43,179 bases of DNA, taken from contig NZ_JAPSHJ010000031.1 of NCBI RefSeq assembly GCF_031179985.1, positions 1 through 43,179 of the forward strand, written 5' to 3'. Source of the DNA: Arthrobacter sp. (GTDB taxonomy: Bacteria; Actinomycetota; Actinomycetes; Actinomycetales; Micrococcaceae). The position numbers and the translations under genes were made by a program. The notes under the pieces were generated by a model, which saw only the letters and a list, made by a program, of their open reading frames with translations, searched no databases and was not told the origin of the DNA. Within the stretch, counting starts at the first letter, position 1; every line of letters begins with the position of its first letter. Positions 9,269-23,524 of this stretch are shown here, piece after piece.

Positions 9269-9671
9269 GCGGTGTCCCTTCCTGTTGGATCTCGGTTGAA
9301 GCCGCTGAAGCGGCCCGGGAAAGGCGGCCATCCAGCCGTTTCATGGTTGATTCCAGAGCGGCCTTGTAATCTGCCGACAACTGGTCCCAGCTCGCGGTTG
9401 CGGATGCAGGCAGAGCCCTCACCACAATCGCGAAACCGGCAGGATATTCCTGCAACGACAAAGCAGCCGCTTCTCTCAGTCTCCTCTTAACGAGGTTCCT
9501 GACCACAGCGTTCCCGACACTCTTGGAAACGATGAATCCGAACCGGCTGGGTTCATCGGCAGCAATAGCTACCGTATATAACACTACGTTCCGGCGTCCA
9601 TTGCGGGCGCCGGAACGTACAGTATTTGAAAAATCGGTTGAAGTCCTCAGACGGTTCCTGGTGGCTAGCAC
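9261..9671 (-). CDS. rnpA: Ribonuclease P protein component
   Basis: 136 aa. It is the protein subunit that binds the catalytic RNA of RNase P and helps 5'-maturation of tRNAs. The RNR motif is present in GNAVVRNLVKRRLRE, and the N-terminus MLATRNRLRTSTDF is typical. It lies between rpmH (40 bp upstream) and yidD (8-nt overlap downstream). Confidence 0.96.
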   Translation of the reverse strand: MLATRNRLRTSTDFSNTVRSGARNGRRNVVLYTVAIAADEPSRFGFIVSKSVGNAVVRNLVKRRLREAAALSLQEYPAGFAIVVRALPASATASWDQLSADYKAALESTMKRLDGRLSRAASAASTEIQQEGTPRA

Positions 9672-9711
9672 CTTTAAACTCGCACAGGGATGTTGACCGA
9701 CGAGTCAGTAT

Positions 9712-9849
9712 TTAGGCCGACAGTTCGATGCGTCCCTTGCCACGACGGGCAGCCAGGATGGCGCGGCCGGCACGGGTACGCATACGAAGGCGGAAGCCGT
9801 GCTTCTTGGCTCGACGGCGGTTATTCGGCTGAAAAGTCCGCTTGCTCAC
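9712..9849 (-). CDS. rpmH: 50S ribosomal protein L34
   Basis: 45 aa, translated as [19 protein letters not shown] and onward to the C-terminal KGRIELSA. This is the highly conserved, very basic L34 of normal length. It starts at GTG (9847-9849) with GGAG about 10 nt upstream and ends at TAA (9712-9714). It is the first gene of the leftward rpmH-rnpA-yidD-yidC-jag-rsmG run and diverges from dnaA. Confidence 0.96.
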   Translation of the reverse strand: MSKRTFQPNNRRRAKKHGFRLRMRTRAGRAILAARRGKGRIELSA

Positions 9850-10313
9850 GTTAGTTACTCCAGTGGATCAAAGGTGCGCCCACCCGATCAAAAAGGGGAA
9901 GAACTGGCCGACGCTAAGTTTTGTATATGTCCGCTGCTCTCAGCTCCTGATGCGTATGGCGCCGGGAGGTTCAATGAGGTCGAAAAGCGGACACAAAGGA
10001 CTTCACAACGTTAGGGCAATAAGCCACCCCCAGTCAAACTGGAAGGTACAAGCAAGGCTGTCCCCAACTGTGGTTAACCCCTTGTTTCTGCCTGTGGATG
10101 AAGTGGGTCACAAGGCCGGTTTCTGAACAACAACAGTGTAATTATCCACAAGGCACTTCCCAGCTATCTTCTGGCCTTTTCATCCCCTAGAGTGGCCCAG
10201 TAGCCGATTATCCACGGTCTGTGTATAACCCTGTGGATGAAGCTGAACCAGAACCCTGGTTTCACGCTTGTGGCTGCCGGTAATGCAGGCAAGCAAGTTT
10301 GAGGGAACCATCC
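9850..10313. promoter_or_regulatory. rpmH-dnaA intergenic region with DnaA boxes (left part of oriC)
   Basis: 464 bp between the divergent rpmH and dnaA. DnaA-box-like sites: CTGTCCCCA 10058-10066 facing TGTGGTTAA 10069-10077 (2-bp gap), TGTGGATGA 10093-10101, exact TTATCCACA 10142-10150, TTATCCACG 10208-10216, TGTGTATAA 10220-10228 and TGTGGATGA 10232-10240. These probably serve dnaA autoregulation and origin architecture. The dnaA and rpmH promoters must lie here, but I could not fix -35/-10 pairs with confidence. Confidence 0.75.
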
Positions 10314-11735
10314 ATGACAGTAGACGAAGCCAACCACGCAAATACTGTCGGAAGTTCCTGGCGCCGGGTTGTCACGCTTATGGAACAGGACCACAGGGTG
10401 TCACCCCGGCAACGTGGCTTCGTTATTCTCGCCCAGGCACAAGGGCTTATTGGCTCCACCCTCCTGGTTGCTGTTCCCAATGAGCTCACCCGAGAAGTTC
10501 TTCAGACCCAGGTGAAAGATGCCCTGGACGATGCCCTCCGCAACGTTTTCTCCGATGACATCCGCTGTGCTATCGACGTCGACACAGATTTGGTCCCCCT
10601 TCACACGGAACCGGAGCCCGTCGTCGAACTTGCCCTCTCCGCTGATGCGGCCGTGGAACTCAAACCACAGCCCATGTTGCCCAGCACTTCCCACGAATTC
10701 GGCCGGCTGAACCCAAAGTACGTCTTTGACACGTTCGTGATCGGTTCCTCCAATCGCTTCGCGCACGCGGCTGCCGTAGCAGTGGCTGAAGCTCCAGCCA
10801 AGGCATACAACCCGCTGTTCATCTATGGCGACTCCGGTCTGGGTAAAACCCACCTCCTCCACGCGATCGGCCACTATGCGCGGCGCCTGTACAGCGGGAT
10901 CCGGGTCCGCTACGTGAACTCCGAGGAATTCACGAACGACTTCATCAACTCCATCCGCGACGATGAGGGTACAAGCTTCAAGACCACATACCGGAACGTC
11001 GACGTCCTGCTCATCGATGACATTCAGTTCCTGGCGGGCAAGGACCGGACGCTGGAAGAGTTCTTCCACACGTTCAACGCCCTGCACAACAACAACAAGC
11101 AGGTTGTGATCACCTCCGACCAGCCGCCCAAACTGCTGGCAGGGTTTGAGGACCGGATGAAATCGCGGTTCGAGTGGGGCCTCCTTACGGATATCCAGCC
11201 GCCCGAACTTGAAACGCGTATTGCAATCCTCCGGAAGAAAGCACTGAGTGAGGGACTATCCGCGCCGGACGATGCCCTTGAGTACATCGCCTCCAAGATC
11301 TCAAGCAACATTCGTGAGCTGGAAGGCGCCCTTATCCGCGTCACTGCCTTCGCGAGCCTCAACCGCCAGCCCGTTGACGTAGGCCTTGCCGAAATGGTGC
11401 TGAAGGACCTGATCACCGACGACGGCGCCCAGGAAATCACGTCGAGCCAGATCCTGACGCAGACAGCTGACTACTTCAAGCTCAGCATGGAAGAGCTTTG
11501 CAGCAAGTCCCGCACCCGCACTCTGGTGACCGCACGCCAGATCGCCATGTACCTGTGCCGCGAACTGACCGATATGTCCCTGCCCAAAATCGGGCAGGAG
11601 CTGGGCGGCCGCGACCACACCACGGTGATCCACGCCGACCGCAAGATCCGCGAACTGATGGCCGAGCGGCGTGTGATCTACAACCAGGTCACTGAACTGA
11701 CCAACCGGATTAAGCAGCAGCAGCGCAACTCCTGA
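10314..11735 (+). CDS. dnaA: Chromosomal replication initiator DnaA
   Basis: 473 aa. DnaA binds 9-bp boxes, unwinds oriC and recruits the helicase. Domain I occupies about 1-90, and a short linker (domain II) runs to about 130. The AAA+ domain has Walker A GDSGLGKT at 172-179 and Walker [10 protein letters not shown] at 231-239. The C-terminal DNA-binding domain carries the signature DHTTVIHA at 434-441. The ATG at 10314 is chosen because GAGGGA lies about 7 nt upstream; an in-frame TTG at 10299 sits upstream of that site. DnaA boxes flank the gene on both sides, consistent with autoregulation. Confidence 0.98.
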   Translation: MTVDEANHANTVGSSWRRVVTLMEQDHRVSPRQRGFVILAQAQGLIGSTLLVAVPNELTREVLQTQVKDALDDALRNVFSDDIRCAIDVDTDLVPLHTEPEPVVELALSADAAVELKPQPMLPSTSHEFGRLNPKYVFDTFVIGSSNRFAHAAAVAVAEAPAKAYNPLFIYGDSGLGKTHLLHAIGHYARRLYSGIRVRYVNSEEFTNDFINSIRDDEGTSFKTTYRNVDVLLIDDIQFLAGKDRTLEEFFHTFNALHNNNKQVVITSDQPPKLLAGFEDRMKSRFEWGLLTDIQPPELETRIAILRKKALSEGLSAPDDALEYIASKISSNIRELEGALIRVTAFASLNRQPVDVGLAEMVLKDLITDDGAQEITSSQILTQTADYFKLSMEELCSKSRTRTLVTARQIAMYLCRELTDMSLPKIGQELGGRDHTTVIHADRKIRELMAERRVIYNQVTELTNRIKQQQRNS

Positions 11736-12272
11736 CCAGGACCGACGCCCGCAACTCCTACCTTATTAACAGGGGCATGTGGATAAGCCTGTGGACAGTT
11801 AAGGGGACAACCCCGTCCAATGGGCTTAAAACCCTTAAGCCATCTGTGGATCAGCGAAACGGCCGAAAAAGTTGTCCCCATCCACACCCTGTTTAAAACC
11901 TGCTCCACCCACAATCCATGAACAGGGCAGAACCGCGGAACCATACTGCCGGATCGGGTTATCCACAGTTTCCACAGCAGTTATTAACACTACTAATCCC
12001 AAAAAATTGAAATTCCCTCAAACAACAATTTCCTGACTTGTACCTTCCGGACGCCAAACCCCCTGCTCGAACCACCACGGCGCCAACCGGGGATGGGTTA
12101 ATCCCGGATCTTCGGGCTAAGCTGTCAGCAGCGCTCCCATCCTTGGGACTTTCTGTGGTGGTCCATGTGAAAACCATGCAGGTCCGACGGTGGGGGCACA
12201 TGGTTTTGGGGACCTTCAGCCTGGAGCTCCCCGATCAGAAACGACAGCAGCAATGAAAGGCGGCACCCTTCC
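11736..12272. other. oriC: Origin of replication oriC (dnaA-dnaN intergenic region)
   Basis: 537 bp without a credible gene. DnaA-box-like sites: exact TTATCCACA at 11778-11786 (minus) and 11959-11967 (plus); near matches at 11790-11798 (minus), 11845-11853 (minus), 11872-11880 and 11968-11976. An AT-rich stretch at 11977-12035, next to the last boxes and beginning with GTTATTAAC (11980-11988), is the best candidate for the duplex-unwinding element. A second TTATTAAC lies at 11763-11770. Position between dnaA and dnaN is the usual actinobacterial oriC site. A 72-codon open frame at 12038-12256 has no gene-like features. Confidence 0.88.
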
Positions 12273-13397
12273 GTGAAGTTCAGAGTCGAACGGGACGTCC
12301 TGGCAGAAGCCGTCACATGGACAGCCCGGTCGTTGTCTCCGCGGCCGCCCGTCCCGGTACTCTCCGGACTTTTGCTCAAAGCCGAAGCCGGAACCGTCAG
12401 CCTGTCGAGCTTCGATTACGAAACCTCCGCGCGGCTCGAGATCGCTGCGGATATCGCGGACGAAGGAACCATCTTGGTCTCCGGCCGGCTCCTGGCAGAC
12501 ATCTGCCGCAGCCTTCCGTCCGCTCCCGTGGACATCGAAACCGACGGCAACAAGGTCACGCTCACGTGCCGTCGCAGCAGTTTCCACCTTGCGACGATGC
12601 CTGAGGCTGAGTATCCGCCCCTTCCGGCTCTGCCCGCCATCAGCGGCACAGTTTCAGGAGATGCCTTCGCGCAGGCCGTTTCACAGGTGATTATCGCGGC
12701 GAGCAAGGACGACACTCTACCCATCCTCACAGGCGTTCGGATGGAAATTGAAGACGACCTCATCACGCTGCTGGCGACCGACCGGTACCGTCTGGCGATG
12801 CGCGAAGTGCCCTGGAAGCCAGTCACGCCAGGCGTCTCAACAAGTGCACTGGTCAAGGCCAAAACACTCAACGAAGTAGCGAAGACCCTTGGCGGCAGCG
12901 GTGACATCAACCTGGCCCTGGCCAACGATGACAGCCGGCTTATCGGTTTCGAAAGCGGCGGACGCACCACCACCTCCCTGCTGGTTGATGGTGATTACCC
13001 CAAGATCCGCTCACTTTTCCCCGACACAACACCGATCTACGCCACGGTGCGGACCCAGGAGCTTGTTGAAGCAGTCCGTCGTGTTTCCCTGGTTGCAGAG
13101 CGGAACACTCCTGTGCGGCTTGCCTTCAGCCAGGGGCTGCTAAACCTCGACGCCGGCACCGGTGAGGACGCGCAGGCTTCAGAAGAACTTGAAGCCCAGC
13201 TCACGGGAGAGGACATCACCGTGGCCTTCAACCCGCATTATCTGGTGGAAGGCCTCAGCGTGATTGAAACGGCGTTCGTCCGGTTCTCCTTCACCACCGC
13301 CCCCAAGCCGGCCATGATCACGGCTCAACGCGAGGCCGACGGCGAAGACCAGGATGACTACCGGTATCTCGTGATGCCAGTACGCCTTCCCAACTAG
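12273..13397 (+). CDS. dnaN: DNA polymerase III beta subunit (sliding clamp)
   Basis: 374 aa, the normal clamp length. The dimeric ring tethers DNA polymerase III and repair factors to DNA. The sequence opens MKFRVERDVLAEAV and shows the three repeated clamp domains; LPILTGVR and TDRYRLAMRE mark the second, and the C-terminus VMPVRLPN is the family hallmark. It starts at GTG 12273 with AAAGGCGG upstream. Downstream, gnd begins 27 bp later. Confidence 0.98.
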   Translation: MKFRVERDVLAEAVTWTARSLSPRPPVPVLSGLLLKAEAGTVSLSSFDYETSARLEIAADIADEGTILVSGRLLADICRSLPSAPVDIETDGNKVTLTCRRSSFHLATMPEAEYPPLPALPAISGTVSGDAFAQAVSQVIIAASKDDTLPILTGVRMEIEDDLITLLATDRYRLAMREVPWKPVTPGVSTSALVKAKTLNEVAKTLGGSGDINLALANDDSRLIGFESGGRTTTSLLVDGDYPKIRSLFPDTTPIYATVRTQELVEAVRRVSLVAERNTPVRLAFSQGLLNLDAGTGEDAQASEELEAQLTGEDITVAFNPHYLVEGLSVIETAFVRFSFTTAPKPAMITAQREADGEDQDDYRYLVMPVRLPN

Positions 13398-13424
13398 AAC
13401 CATCAGCGCAGAGAAGGGTTTCCC

Positions 13425-14309
13425 GTGCACATCGGACTAATCGGCCTTGGCAAAATGGGTTACAACATGCGCGAACGGCTTCGTCAAGGCGGCATTGAAG
13501 TCACAGGTTTGGATAGAAACCCCGAGATCACGGATGTAGCCTCCGTCGATGAGCTCATCGCGGCCGTACCTGCACCGAGGATTATCTGGGTCATGGTTCC
13601 GGCCGGCGAGATTACAGATTCTGTCATCAGCAACCTCGGCGACAAGCTGGAAGCCGGGGACCTCGTCATAGACGGCGGAAACTCCCGCTTCACTGAAGAC
13701 CAGAAGCATGCGGCTTCCCTTGCCGAAAAAAGCATTCACTTCGCTGACTGCGGAGTGTCCGGTGGCGTGTGGGGACTGAAGAACGGCTACGGCCTGATGG
13801 CCGGCGGCGAGGCGGCCGACATCGAGCGAGCCATGCCGGTTTTTGATGTGCTGCGGCCAGAAGGAGAACGCGCCGACAGCTTCGTCCACGTGGGCGGGGT
13901 GGGAGCCGGGCACTACGCCAAGATGGTTCACAACGGGATCGAGTACGGCCTGATGCAGGCTTACGCCGAAGGCTACGAACTGCTCGCGGCCAAGGACATC
14001 GTCGTGGATCTGCCCGGCACGTTCCGTGCCTGGCAAAAAGGCACAGTGGTGCGCTCGTGGCTCCTGGACCTCATGGTGAAAGCCCTGGACGAAGATCCCG
14101 GCCTGGCCTCCATTGACGATTACGTTGAGGATTCAGGCGAAGGACGCTGGACTGTCGAAGAGGCAATTGCGAACGCCGTCCCGGCACCTGCAATTACGGC
14201 AGCTCTCTTTGCGCGCTTCTCATCCCGGGAGGACAACTCGCCGGCTATGAAGATGGTTTCCGCCCTGCGCCAACAGTTCGGCGGCCACGCCACCCGCCCG
14301 GCTAAATGA
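13425..14309 (+). CDS. gnd: 6-phosphogluconate dehydrogenase, decarboxylating (short form)
   Basis: 294 aa, matching the short 6-phosphogluconate dehydrogenases (about 300 aa) rather than the 470-aa form. It converts 6-phosphogluconate to ribulose 5-phosphate and CO2 in the pentose phosphate pathway; short forms are often NAD-preferring. The dinucleotide-binding motif GLIGLGKMG lies at the N-terminus. IDGGNSR, the substrate-binding ADCGVSGGVWG, and the catalytic-Lys region HYAKMVHNGIEYG follow. GTG start at 13425 with GAGAAGGG upstream. Its insertion between dnaN and recF is common in actinobacteria. Confidence 0.95.
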   Translation: MHIGLIGLGKMGYNMRERLRQGGIEVTGLDRNPEITDVASVDELIAAVPAPRIIWVMVPAGEITDSVISNLGDKLEAGDLVIDGGNSRFTEDQKHAASLAEKSIHFADCGVSGGVWGLKNGYGLMAGGEAADIERAMPVFDVLRPEGERADSFVHVGGVGAGHYAKMVHNGIEYGLMQAYAEGYELLAAKDIVVDLPGTFRAWQKGTVVRSWLLDLMVKALDEDPGLASIDDYVEDSGEGRWTVEEAIANAVPAPAITAALFARFSSREDNSPAMKMVSALRQQFGGHATRPAK

Positions 14310-14344
14310 GGGTGATACGCCGCCCTCAAGGATTCTGAAAAAGC

Positions 14345-15541
14345 GTGTACCTACAGCACCTTTCCCTGACTGATTTCCGCAGCTATGCCCAGGTGGACCT
14401 GACCTTGGAACCGGGGATCACCGTGTTGTTGGGTTCCAATGGCATCGGAAAAACGAATCTGATGGAAGCCATCGGTTATCTCGCCACTCTCAGTTCCCAC
14501 CGGGTGAGTTCGGATGGTCCGCTCCTTCGTTTCGGTGCAGACCGGGCCCTGATCCGGGCAAAGCTGGTCCGGGGCGATCAGTCAACGGTCCTTGAACTTG
14601 AGATCAACGCCAGCCGGGCCAACAGAGGAAGAATTAACCGCAGCAATCCGGTGCGCTCCAGGGATCTGCTGGGAATATGCCAGACAGTCCTCTTCGCCCC
14701 CGAAGACCTGGCGCTGGTCAAGGGCGACCCTTCAAACCGCCGTCGCTTCCTCGATGAACTTCTCGTCAGCCTTTCGCCTCGTCATGCCGGAACCCGGAGT
14801 GACTACGACCGCGTGCTGAAACAACGCAACGCCCTTTTGAAGTCTGCCCGGACGGGTAGATTCACGGCTGGACATGAAGCAACACTTGATGTCTGGGATC
14901 AGCATATGGCAAGGGCCGGCGCTGAACTCCTGCATGCCAGGCTTGAACTCGTTGAGCGGATCCGCCCCCACCTGGGAAGTGCGTACGAGCAACTGACTGA
15001 CGGGTCAAAGGCGGCCGGAGCCGTGTATCGCTCAACACTGCTGACCCAACTGGACGACGACGGCGCCACCCCGGTTTCGGGAACCGCCCCTGCCGAGGCC
15101 GGGAATAGGACCGAGGATCTGGGAAGACTGTCTGTTGACGAACTGACTGACCGCTACGTTGAGGCCTTCGCCGCTTCGCGCCGAAAGGAACTTGAGCGCG
15201 GAATCTCCCTGGTAGGGCCACATCGGGACGAGCTGGAGCTGGTTCTTGGTGATGCGCCTGCCAAGGGATACGCCTCCCACGGGGAAACCTGGTCCATGTG
15301 CCTGTCCCTGAGGTTGGCTTCGTACTATGTGATGCTGGATGACACCCGGACCGGCGGGTCCGCCCCCATCCTTATTCTCGACGACGTTTTTGCGGAGCTG
15401 GATGTACAGCGTCGGCGTAAACTGGCTGCAATCGTCAGCGGTGCCGAACAAGTGCTGGTTACAGCCGCCGTCGACGCCGATATTCCGGAAGAGTTGGCTG
15501 GGCGGCGGGTGAAGGTCATCCCAGGAGGAATCGATGAATAG
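14345..15541 (+). CDS. recF: DNA replication and repair protein RecF
   Basis: 398 aa. RecF is an SMC-like ATPase that helps RecOR load RecA at gaps. Walker A GSNGIGKT is at residues 30-37, the N-terminus YLQHLSLTDFRSY is typical, and the ABC-type signature (MCLSLRLASYY) and Walker B (PILILDDVFAELD) are present near the C-terminus. GTG start at 14345. Its last 8 nt overlap the start of dciA, suggesting coupled translation. Confidence 0.97.
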   Translation: MYLQHLSLTDFRSYAQVDLTLEPGITVLLGSNGIGKTNLMEAIGYLATLSSHRVSSDGPLLRFGADRALIRAKLVRGDQSTVLELEINASRANRGRINRSNPVRSRDLLGICQTVLFAPEDLALVKGDPSNRRRFLDELLVSLSPRHAGTRSDYDRVLKQRNALLKSARTGRFTAGHEATLDVWDQHMARAGAELLHARLELVERIRPHLGSAYEQLTDGSKAAGAVYRSTLLTQLDDDGATPVSGTAPAEAGNRTEDLGRLSVDELTDRYVEAFAASRRKELERGISLVGPHRDELELVLGDAPAKGYASHGETWSMCLSLRLASYYVMLDDTRTGGSAPILILDDVFAELDVQRRRKLAAIVSGAEQVLVTAAVDADIPEELAGRRVKVIPGGIDE

Positions 15542-16100
15542 GGACGACAGGAGTGCCGGCGGCCTGCAACCGGGCCGTGACCCTGATGAAATCGATGCTG
15601 CCCAGGTGGCACTGAACCGGATGAGGGAAGCCGCGGCCGCCCGGGGTGAAATCCGACGTGCCGCTCCCCGCGCGGGCGGCAATCTGCAGAAACCAGGGCG
15701 CAGCGAGAGGGGAACCCGGGGGTTCACCCAGTTCCACGGAACAGGCCGGGATCCTTTAGGCCTTGGAAAAGTGGTGGGGCGGCTGGTTGCCGAACGCGGT
15801 TGGACTTCCCCGGTGGCCGTGGGTTCGGTCATGGCTGAATGGGCCACCCTTGTTGGCCCGGAGATTTCTGCGCACTGCACGCCGGAAAGTTTTACTGATA
15901 CCACGCTGCACGTCAGATGCGATTCCACGGCCTGGGCAACCCAGCTTCGCCTGCTCAGCATCAGTCTGCTGGAGAAGTTCCGGACCGAGCTGGGCGATGG
16001 AGTGGTGACAAGCATCAAGGTACTTGGCCCGGCAGCGCCAAGCTGGCGCAAGGGCGGACGCACTGTGAACGGACGCGGACCGCGCGATACCTATGGATAA
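15534..16100 (+). CDS. DciA-type helicase loader/regulator (DUF721)
   Basis: 188 aa. The C-terminal two thirds (about 75-170) match the DUF721/DciA family by style: a conserved segment around GWTSPVAVGSVMAEWATLVGP, then HCTPESF, LHVRCDSTAWATQLRLL and IKVLGP. In bacteria without DnaC or DnaI, DciA is the ancestral partner that helps the replicative helicase reach the origin. The N-terminal about 70 residues are Arg/Ala/Gly-rich and look disordered. ATG at 15534 overlaps recF by 8 nt. Often annotated as a hypothetical protein. Confidence 0.88.
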   Translation: MNRDDRSAGGLQPGRDPDEIDAAQVALNRMREAAAARGEIRRAAPRAGGNLQKPGRSERGTRGFTQFHGTGRDPLGLGKVVGRLVAERGWTSPVAVGSVMAEWATLVGPEISAHCTPESFTDTTLHVRCDSTAWATQLRLLSISLLEKFRTELGDGVVTSIKVLGPAAPSWRKGGRTVNGRGPRDTYG

Positions 16101-18610
<2,510 letters not shown>

Positions 18611-18669
18611 AGCTTTTACGGCCTGGCTATTCTTGAACCGACATATACCTGAAATGGAATTAATGAACC

Positions 18670-21398
<2,729 letters not shown>

Positions 21399-21402
<4 letters not shown>

Positions 21403-22031
21403 GTAATTCCGACTCATATCCCAATCCGAGCAGCGGCGTTCCAGGCGGAACCCGTCAGCCGGTGACCGCTCCGCGGGTGAATGCCCCAGTGCGTCCGCAG
21501 CAACGACCCAGCACCCCCCCGGGTGCACCGGCGCAGCGGCCTCCCGCTCCAGGTCAGCGTCCTGCCGCTCCCGGACAGCGCCCCACAGCCCCGGGACAAC
21601 GTCCTGCAGCAGGCCAGCGGACCGGTCAAAACACGGCCGGACTCATCAAACCTGCTCCCAAGGCAAAGGTCCGAAGGGCGCGGCTTCTCGTCAGCAAGGT
21701 TGACCCTTGGTCAGTGTTGAAGATGGCCTTCCTGCTGTCCGTAGCCTTGGGTATTGTCACAGTGGTCGCGGCAATTGTCCTGTGGACCGTGCTTGACCTC
21801 ACAGGTATCTTCGATCAGGTGGACAGCCTGCTGGGCACTCTCGCCGGTTCCGAAGGCGGCGGCTTTGAGCTGAAGAAGGTCGCATCCCTCGGACAGGTGG
21901 CCTCCTTTGCGACGATCATCGCCGTCGTGAATGTGGTCCTGCTGACAGCCCTGTCCATGTTGTCCGCGGTGCTTTACAACATCTCAGCCACCTTGGTGGG
22001 CGGTATCGGCGTCACTTTGACGGACGATTAA
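21399..22031 (+). CDS. DUF3566-type membrane protein
   Basis: 210 aa. The family is found next to gyrA in many actinobacteria and has no established function. The N-terminal about 80 residues are Pro/Gln/Arg-rich with short APGQRP(A/T)-type repeats at about 49-72. A basic segment and two hydrophobic spans follow, at about 109-133 and 169-195, so the long N-terminus is probably cytoplasmic. The GTG start overlaps the gyrA stop by 4 nt, giving translational coupling. A role at the membrane linked to division or envelope is possible but not shown by the sequence. Confidence 0.88.
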
Positions 22032-22060
22032 GAGCTGGATTTCCACCCAAAAGCCTCGAT

Positions 22061-22090
22061 TTGAGATCGGGCCGGGATGTGCTGTAAAGT
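22061..22090 (+). promoter_or_regulatory. Candidate promoter of tRNA-Ile
   Basis: TTGAGA (22061-22066) and TAAAGT (22085-22090) are separated by 18 bp and lie 26 bp before the tRNA. The arrangement fits a housekeeping sigma factor. Confidence 0.5.
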
Positions 22091-22115
22091 CATATCTCGG
22101 CCCGATGAGGCATCG

Positions 22116-22189
22116 GGGCGTATAGCTCAGGCGGTTAGAGCGCTTCGCTGATAACGAAGAGGTCCCAGGTTCAAGTCCTGGTACGCCCA
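22116..22189 (+). tRNA. tRNA-Ile (GAT)
   Basis: A complete cloverleaf. The acceptor GGGCGTA pairs with TACGCCC before discriminator A. The anticodon stem CTTCG/CGAAG encloses the loop CTGATAA with anticodon GAT at 22150-22152. The T arm is CCAGG-TTCAAGT-CCTGG. CCA is not encoded. It is the first tRNA of the conserved Ile-Ala pair downstream of gyrA. Confidence 0.96.
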
Positions 22190-22248
22190 CGGAACCTGCA
22201 CAGGTTCAAGGAAAGATTCAGGTAAAACTGGGTCGGAACGGGGTGCAT

Positions 22249-22365
22249 GTGAAGAAGTTGCTGGTTGTTGCAGCGGCGGTCGCAGGCGTCCTGCTCTACA
22301 GGAAAGTGCAGGAATCCGAAGCCCGGAAAACAGTCTGGAGCGAATCAACCGATACGGTTGACTAG
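22249..22365 (+). CDS. DLW-39-type small membrane protein
   Basis: 38 aa: an N-terminal MKKLLVVAAAVAGVLLY hydrophobic helix, then a short charged tail with KVQESEARKTVW and an acidic end. The size, sequence style and position between tRNA-Ile and tRNA-Ala match the small DLW-39 family of actinobacteria; here the tail motif reads TVW. Function is unknown. The start is GTG at 22249; an in-frame GTG at 22243 is an alternative. A G-rich stretch precedes both. Confidence 0.75.
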   Translation: MKKLLVVAAAVAGVLLYRKVQESEARKTVWSESTDTVD

Positions 22366-22437
22366 CGCGGACTCCCGGTCCGGAAGCTGGCAAGAGGCTT
22401 CCTGGAACTGGGGTATGATTGACGGGTTGCTTGTTAT

Positions 22438-22513
22438 GGGGGCATGGCGCAATTGGTAGCGCACCTGCTTTGCAAGCAGGGGGTTCGGGGTTCGAGTCCC
22501 CGTGCCTCCACCA
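22438..22513 (+). tRNA. tRNA-Ala (TGC)
   Basis: A complete cloverleaf: acceptor GGGGGCA with TGCCTCC, anticodon stem CCTGC/GCAGG around TTTGCAA with anticodon TGC at 22471-22473, T arm CGGGG-TTCGAGT-CCCCG, and an encoded CCA (22511-22513). A TATGAT at 22414-22419 may be its -10 element. A terminator follows at once. Confidence 0.97.
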
Positions 22514-22520
22514 TAAGAAT

Positions 22521-22558
22521 GAGTCCCGGCCAGCAATGGCCGGGACTCATTGCTTTAA
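22521..22558 (+). terminator. Rho-independent terminator after tRNA-Ala
   Basis: A perfect 11-bp stem, GAGTCCCGGCC (22521-22531) with GGCCGGGACTC (22538-22548), a 6-nt loop, and then a T-containing tail. Confidence 0.85.
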
Positions 22559-22593
22559 CCGCTGGCCAAGATGGGCCGGGCTACAGTGGGCAG

Positions 22594-23502
22594 GTGACGT
22601 TTCTTATCGCGGCTCTTGGGGTGCTGGGAGTAGCCTCCTCGGGGCCGCTCATCGCCGGGACGCTTGGTGCCACCACTGTCAGTGCCCTGGCCATAGCTTT
22701 CTGGCGCAATGCAATCGGTGCTGCTGTCATGGTGGCTCCGGTAGTGGTCCGGGATCGGCACGAGCTCGGACGGATCAGGGCCTCTGAGTTCCGTTGGTGC
22801 CTTATTGCCGCAGTTGCGCTGGCCTTGCACTTCGCCTGCTTCATCACGTCCCTCCAACTGACGTCGGTGGCCGCTGCGACAGCCCTCGTCTGCCTGCAAT
22901 CCGCCTGGATTGCAGTGATTCAGTTGTTCCGCGGGATCAGACACAGCTGGACGGTGTTGGCAGGGTTGGCGATTGCCTTTGTTGGCGTCGTGGCGATCAC
23001 GGGATTCGATATGGGAAGTTCACCGGAGGCGCTGGCAGGGGACTTGCTGGCCGTCGCTGGAGGTGCGCTGGCCGGCCTGTACACCCTTGCTGGAGGAAAG
23101 GCCCGGCAGACCATGACTACAGGTTCGTACACGACCCTCTGTTATGGAATGTGTGCCGCCGTGGTTGCAGTGTTGGCCTTGTTCTCCGGCCAGCCCCTCA
23201 TTGGGTTCGAAGCTGCCGGCTGGTTGGGTATCGTCGCCATCACAGTCTGCGCGCAGTTGGTGGGCCACACCGCGTTCAACCATTTGCTGGCGACCATGAG
23301 TCCCCTCTTGGTATCGATGATCATCCTGCTCGAGATCCCTGGCGCAGCTCTGCTCGCAGCCGTGTTCCTGGCGGAAACCCTGCCCGCCGGCACCTACGCC
23401 GGCCTGGCTCTGATCCTGGTTGGCCTCGCCGTCGTCGTGGCCGGACAGCGCAGCTCCGCCCGGAAAGCAGTGCCCCGGCTCGCGGAGCTTGGTACGGACT
23501 GA
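22594..23502 (+). CDS. EamA/DMT-superfamily transporter
   Basis: 302 aa with about ten hydrophobic helices, as in two tandem EamA domains (about 1-135 and 140-290) of the drug/metabolite transporter superfamily. Members export amino acids, metabolites or drugs; the substrate cannot be told from sequence. The segment AIAFWRNAIGA near residue 30 and the second-half HTAFNHLLATMSPLLVSMIILLEIPGAALLA are characteristic. I chose the GTG at 22594, the first in-frame start after the tRNA and its terminator; the ribosome binding site is weak (GTGGGCAG). It is convergent with the following glycosyltransferase gene, which ends 22 bp away. Confidence 0.87.
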   Translation: MTFLIAALGVLGVASSGPLIAGTLGATTVSALAIAFWRNAIGAAVMVAPVVVRDRHELGRIRASEFRWCLIAAVALALHFACFITSLQLTSVAAATALVCLQSAWIAVIQLFRGIRHSWTVLAGLAIAFVGVVAITGFDMGSSPEALAGDLLAVAGGALAGLYTLAGGKARQTMTTGSYTTLCYGMCAAVVAVLALFSGQPLIGFEAAGWLGIVAITVCAQLVGHTAFNHLLATMSPLLVSMIILLEIPGAALLAAVFLAETLPAGTYAGLALILVGLAVVVAGQRSSARKAVPRLAELGTD

Positions 23503-23524
23503 TCCGGGGAATGCCCGCGAGAAG

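Noticed and set aside
12038..12256. 72-codon frame within the dnaA-dnaN region
   Set aside because: No ribosome binding site or family resemblance; lies in the origin region.
15032..16063. 343-codon minus-strand frame opposite recF and dciA
   Set aside because: Antisense shadow of high-GC coding sequence; recF and dciA have clear domains on the plus strand.
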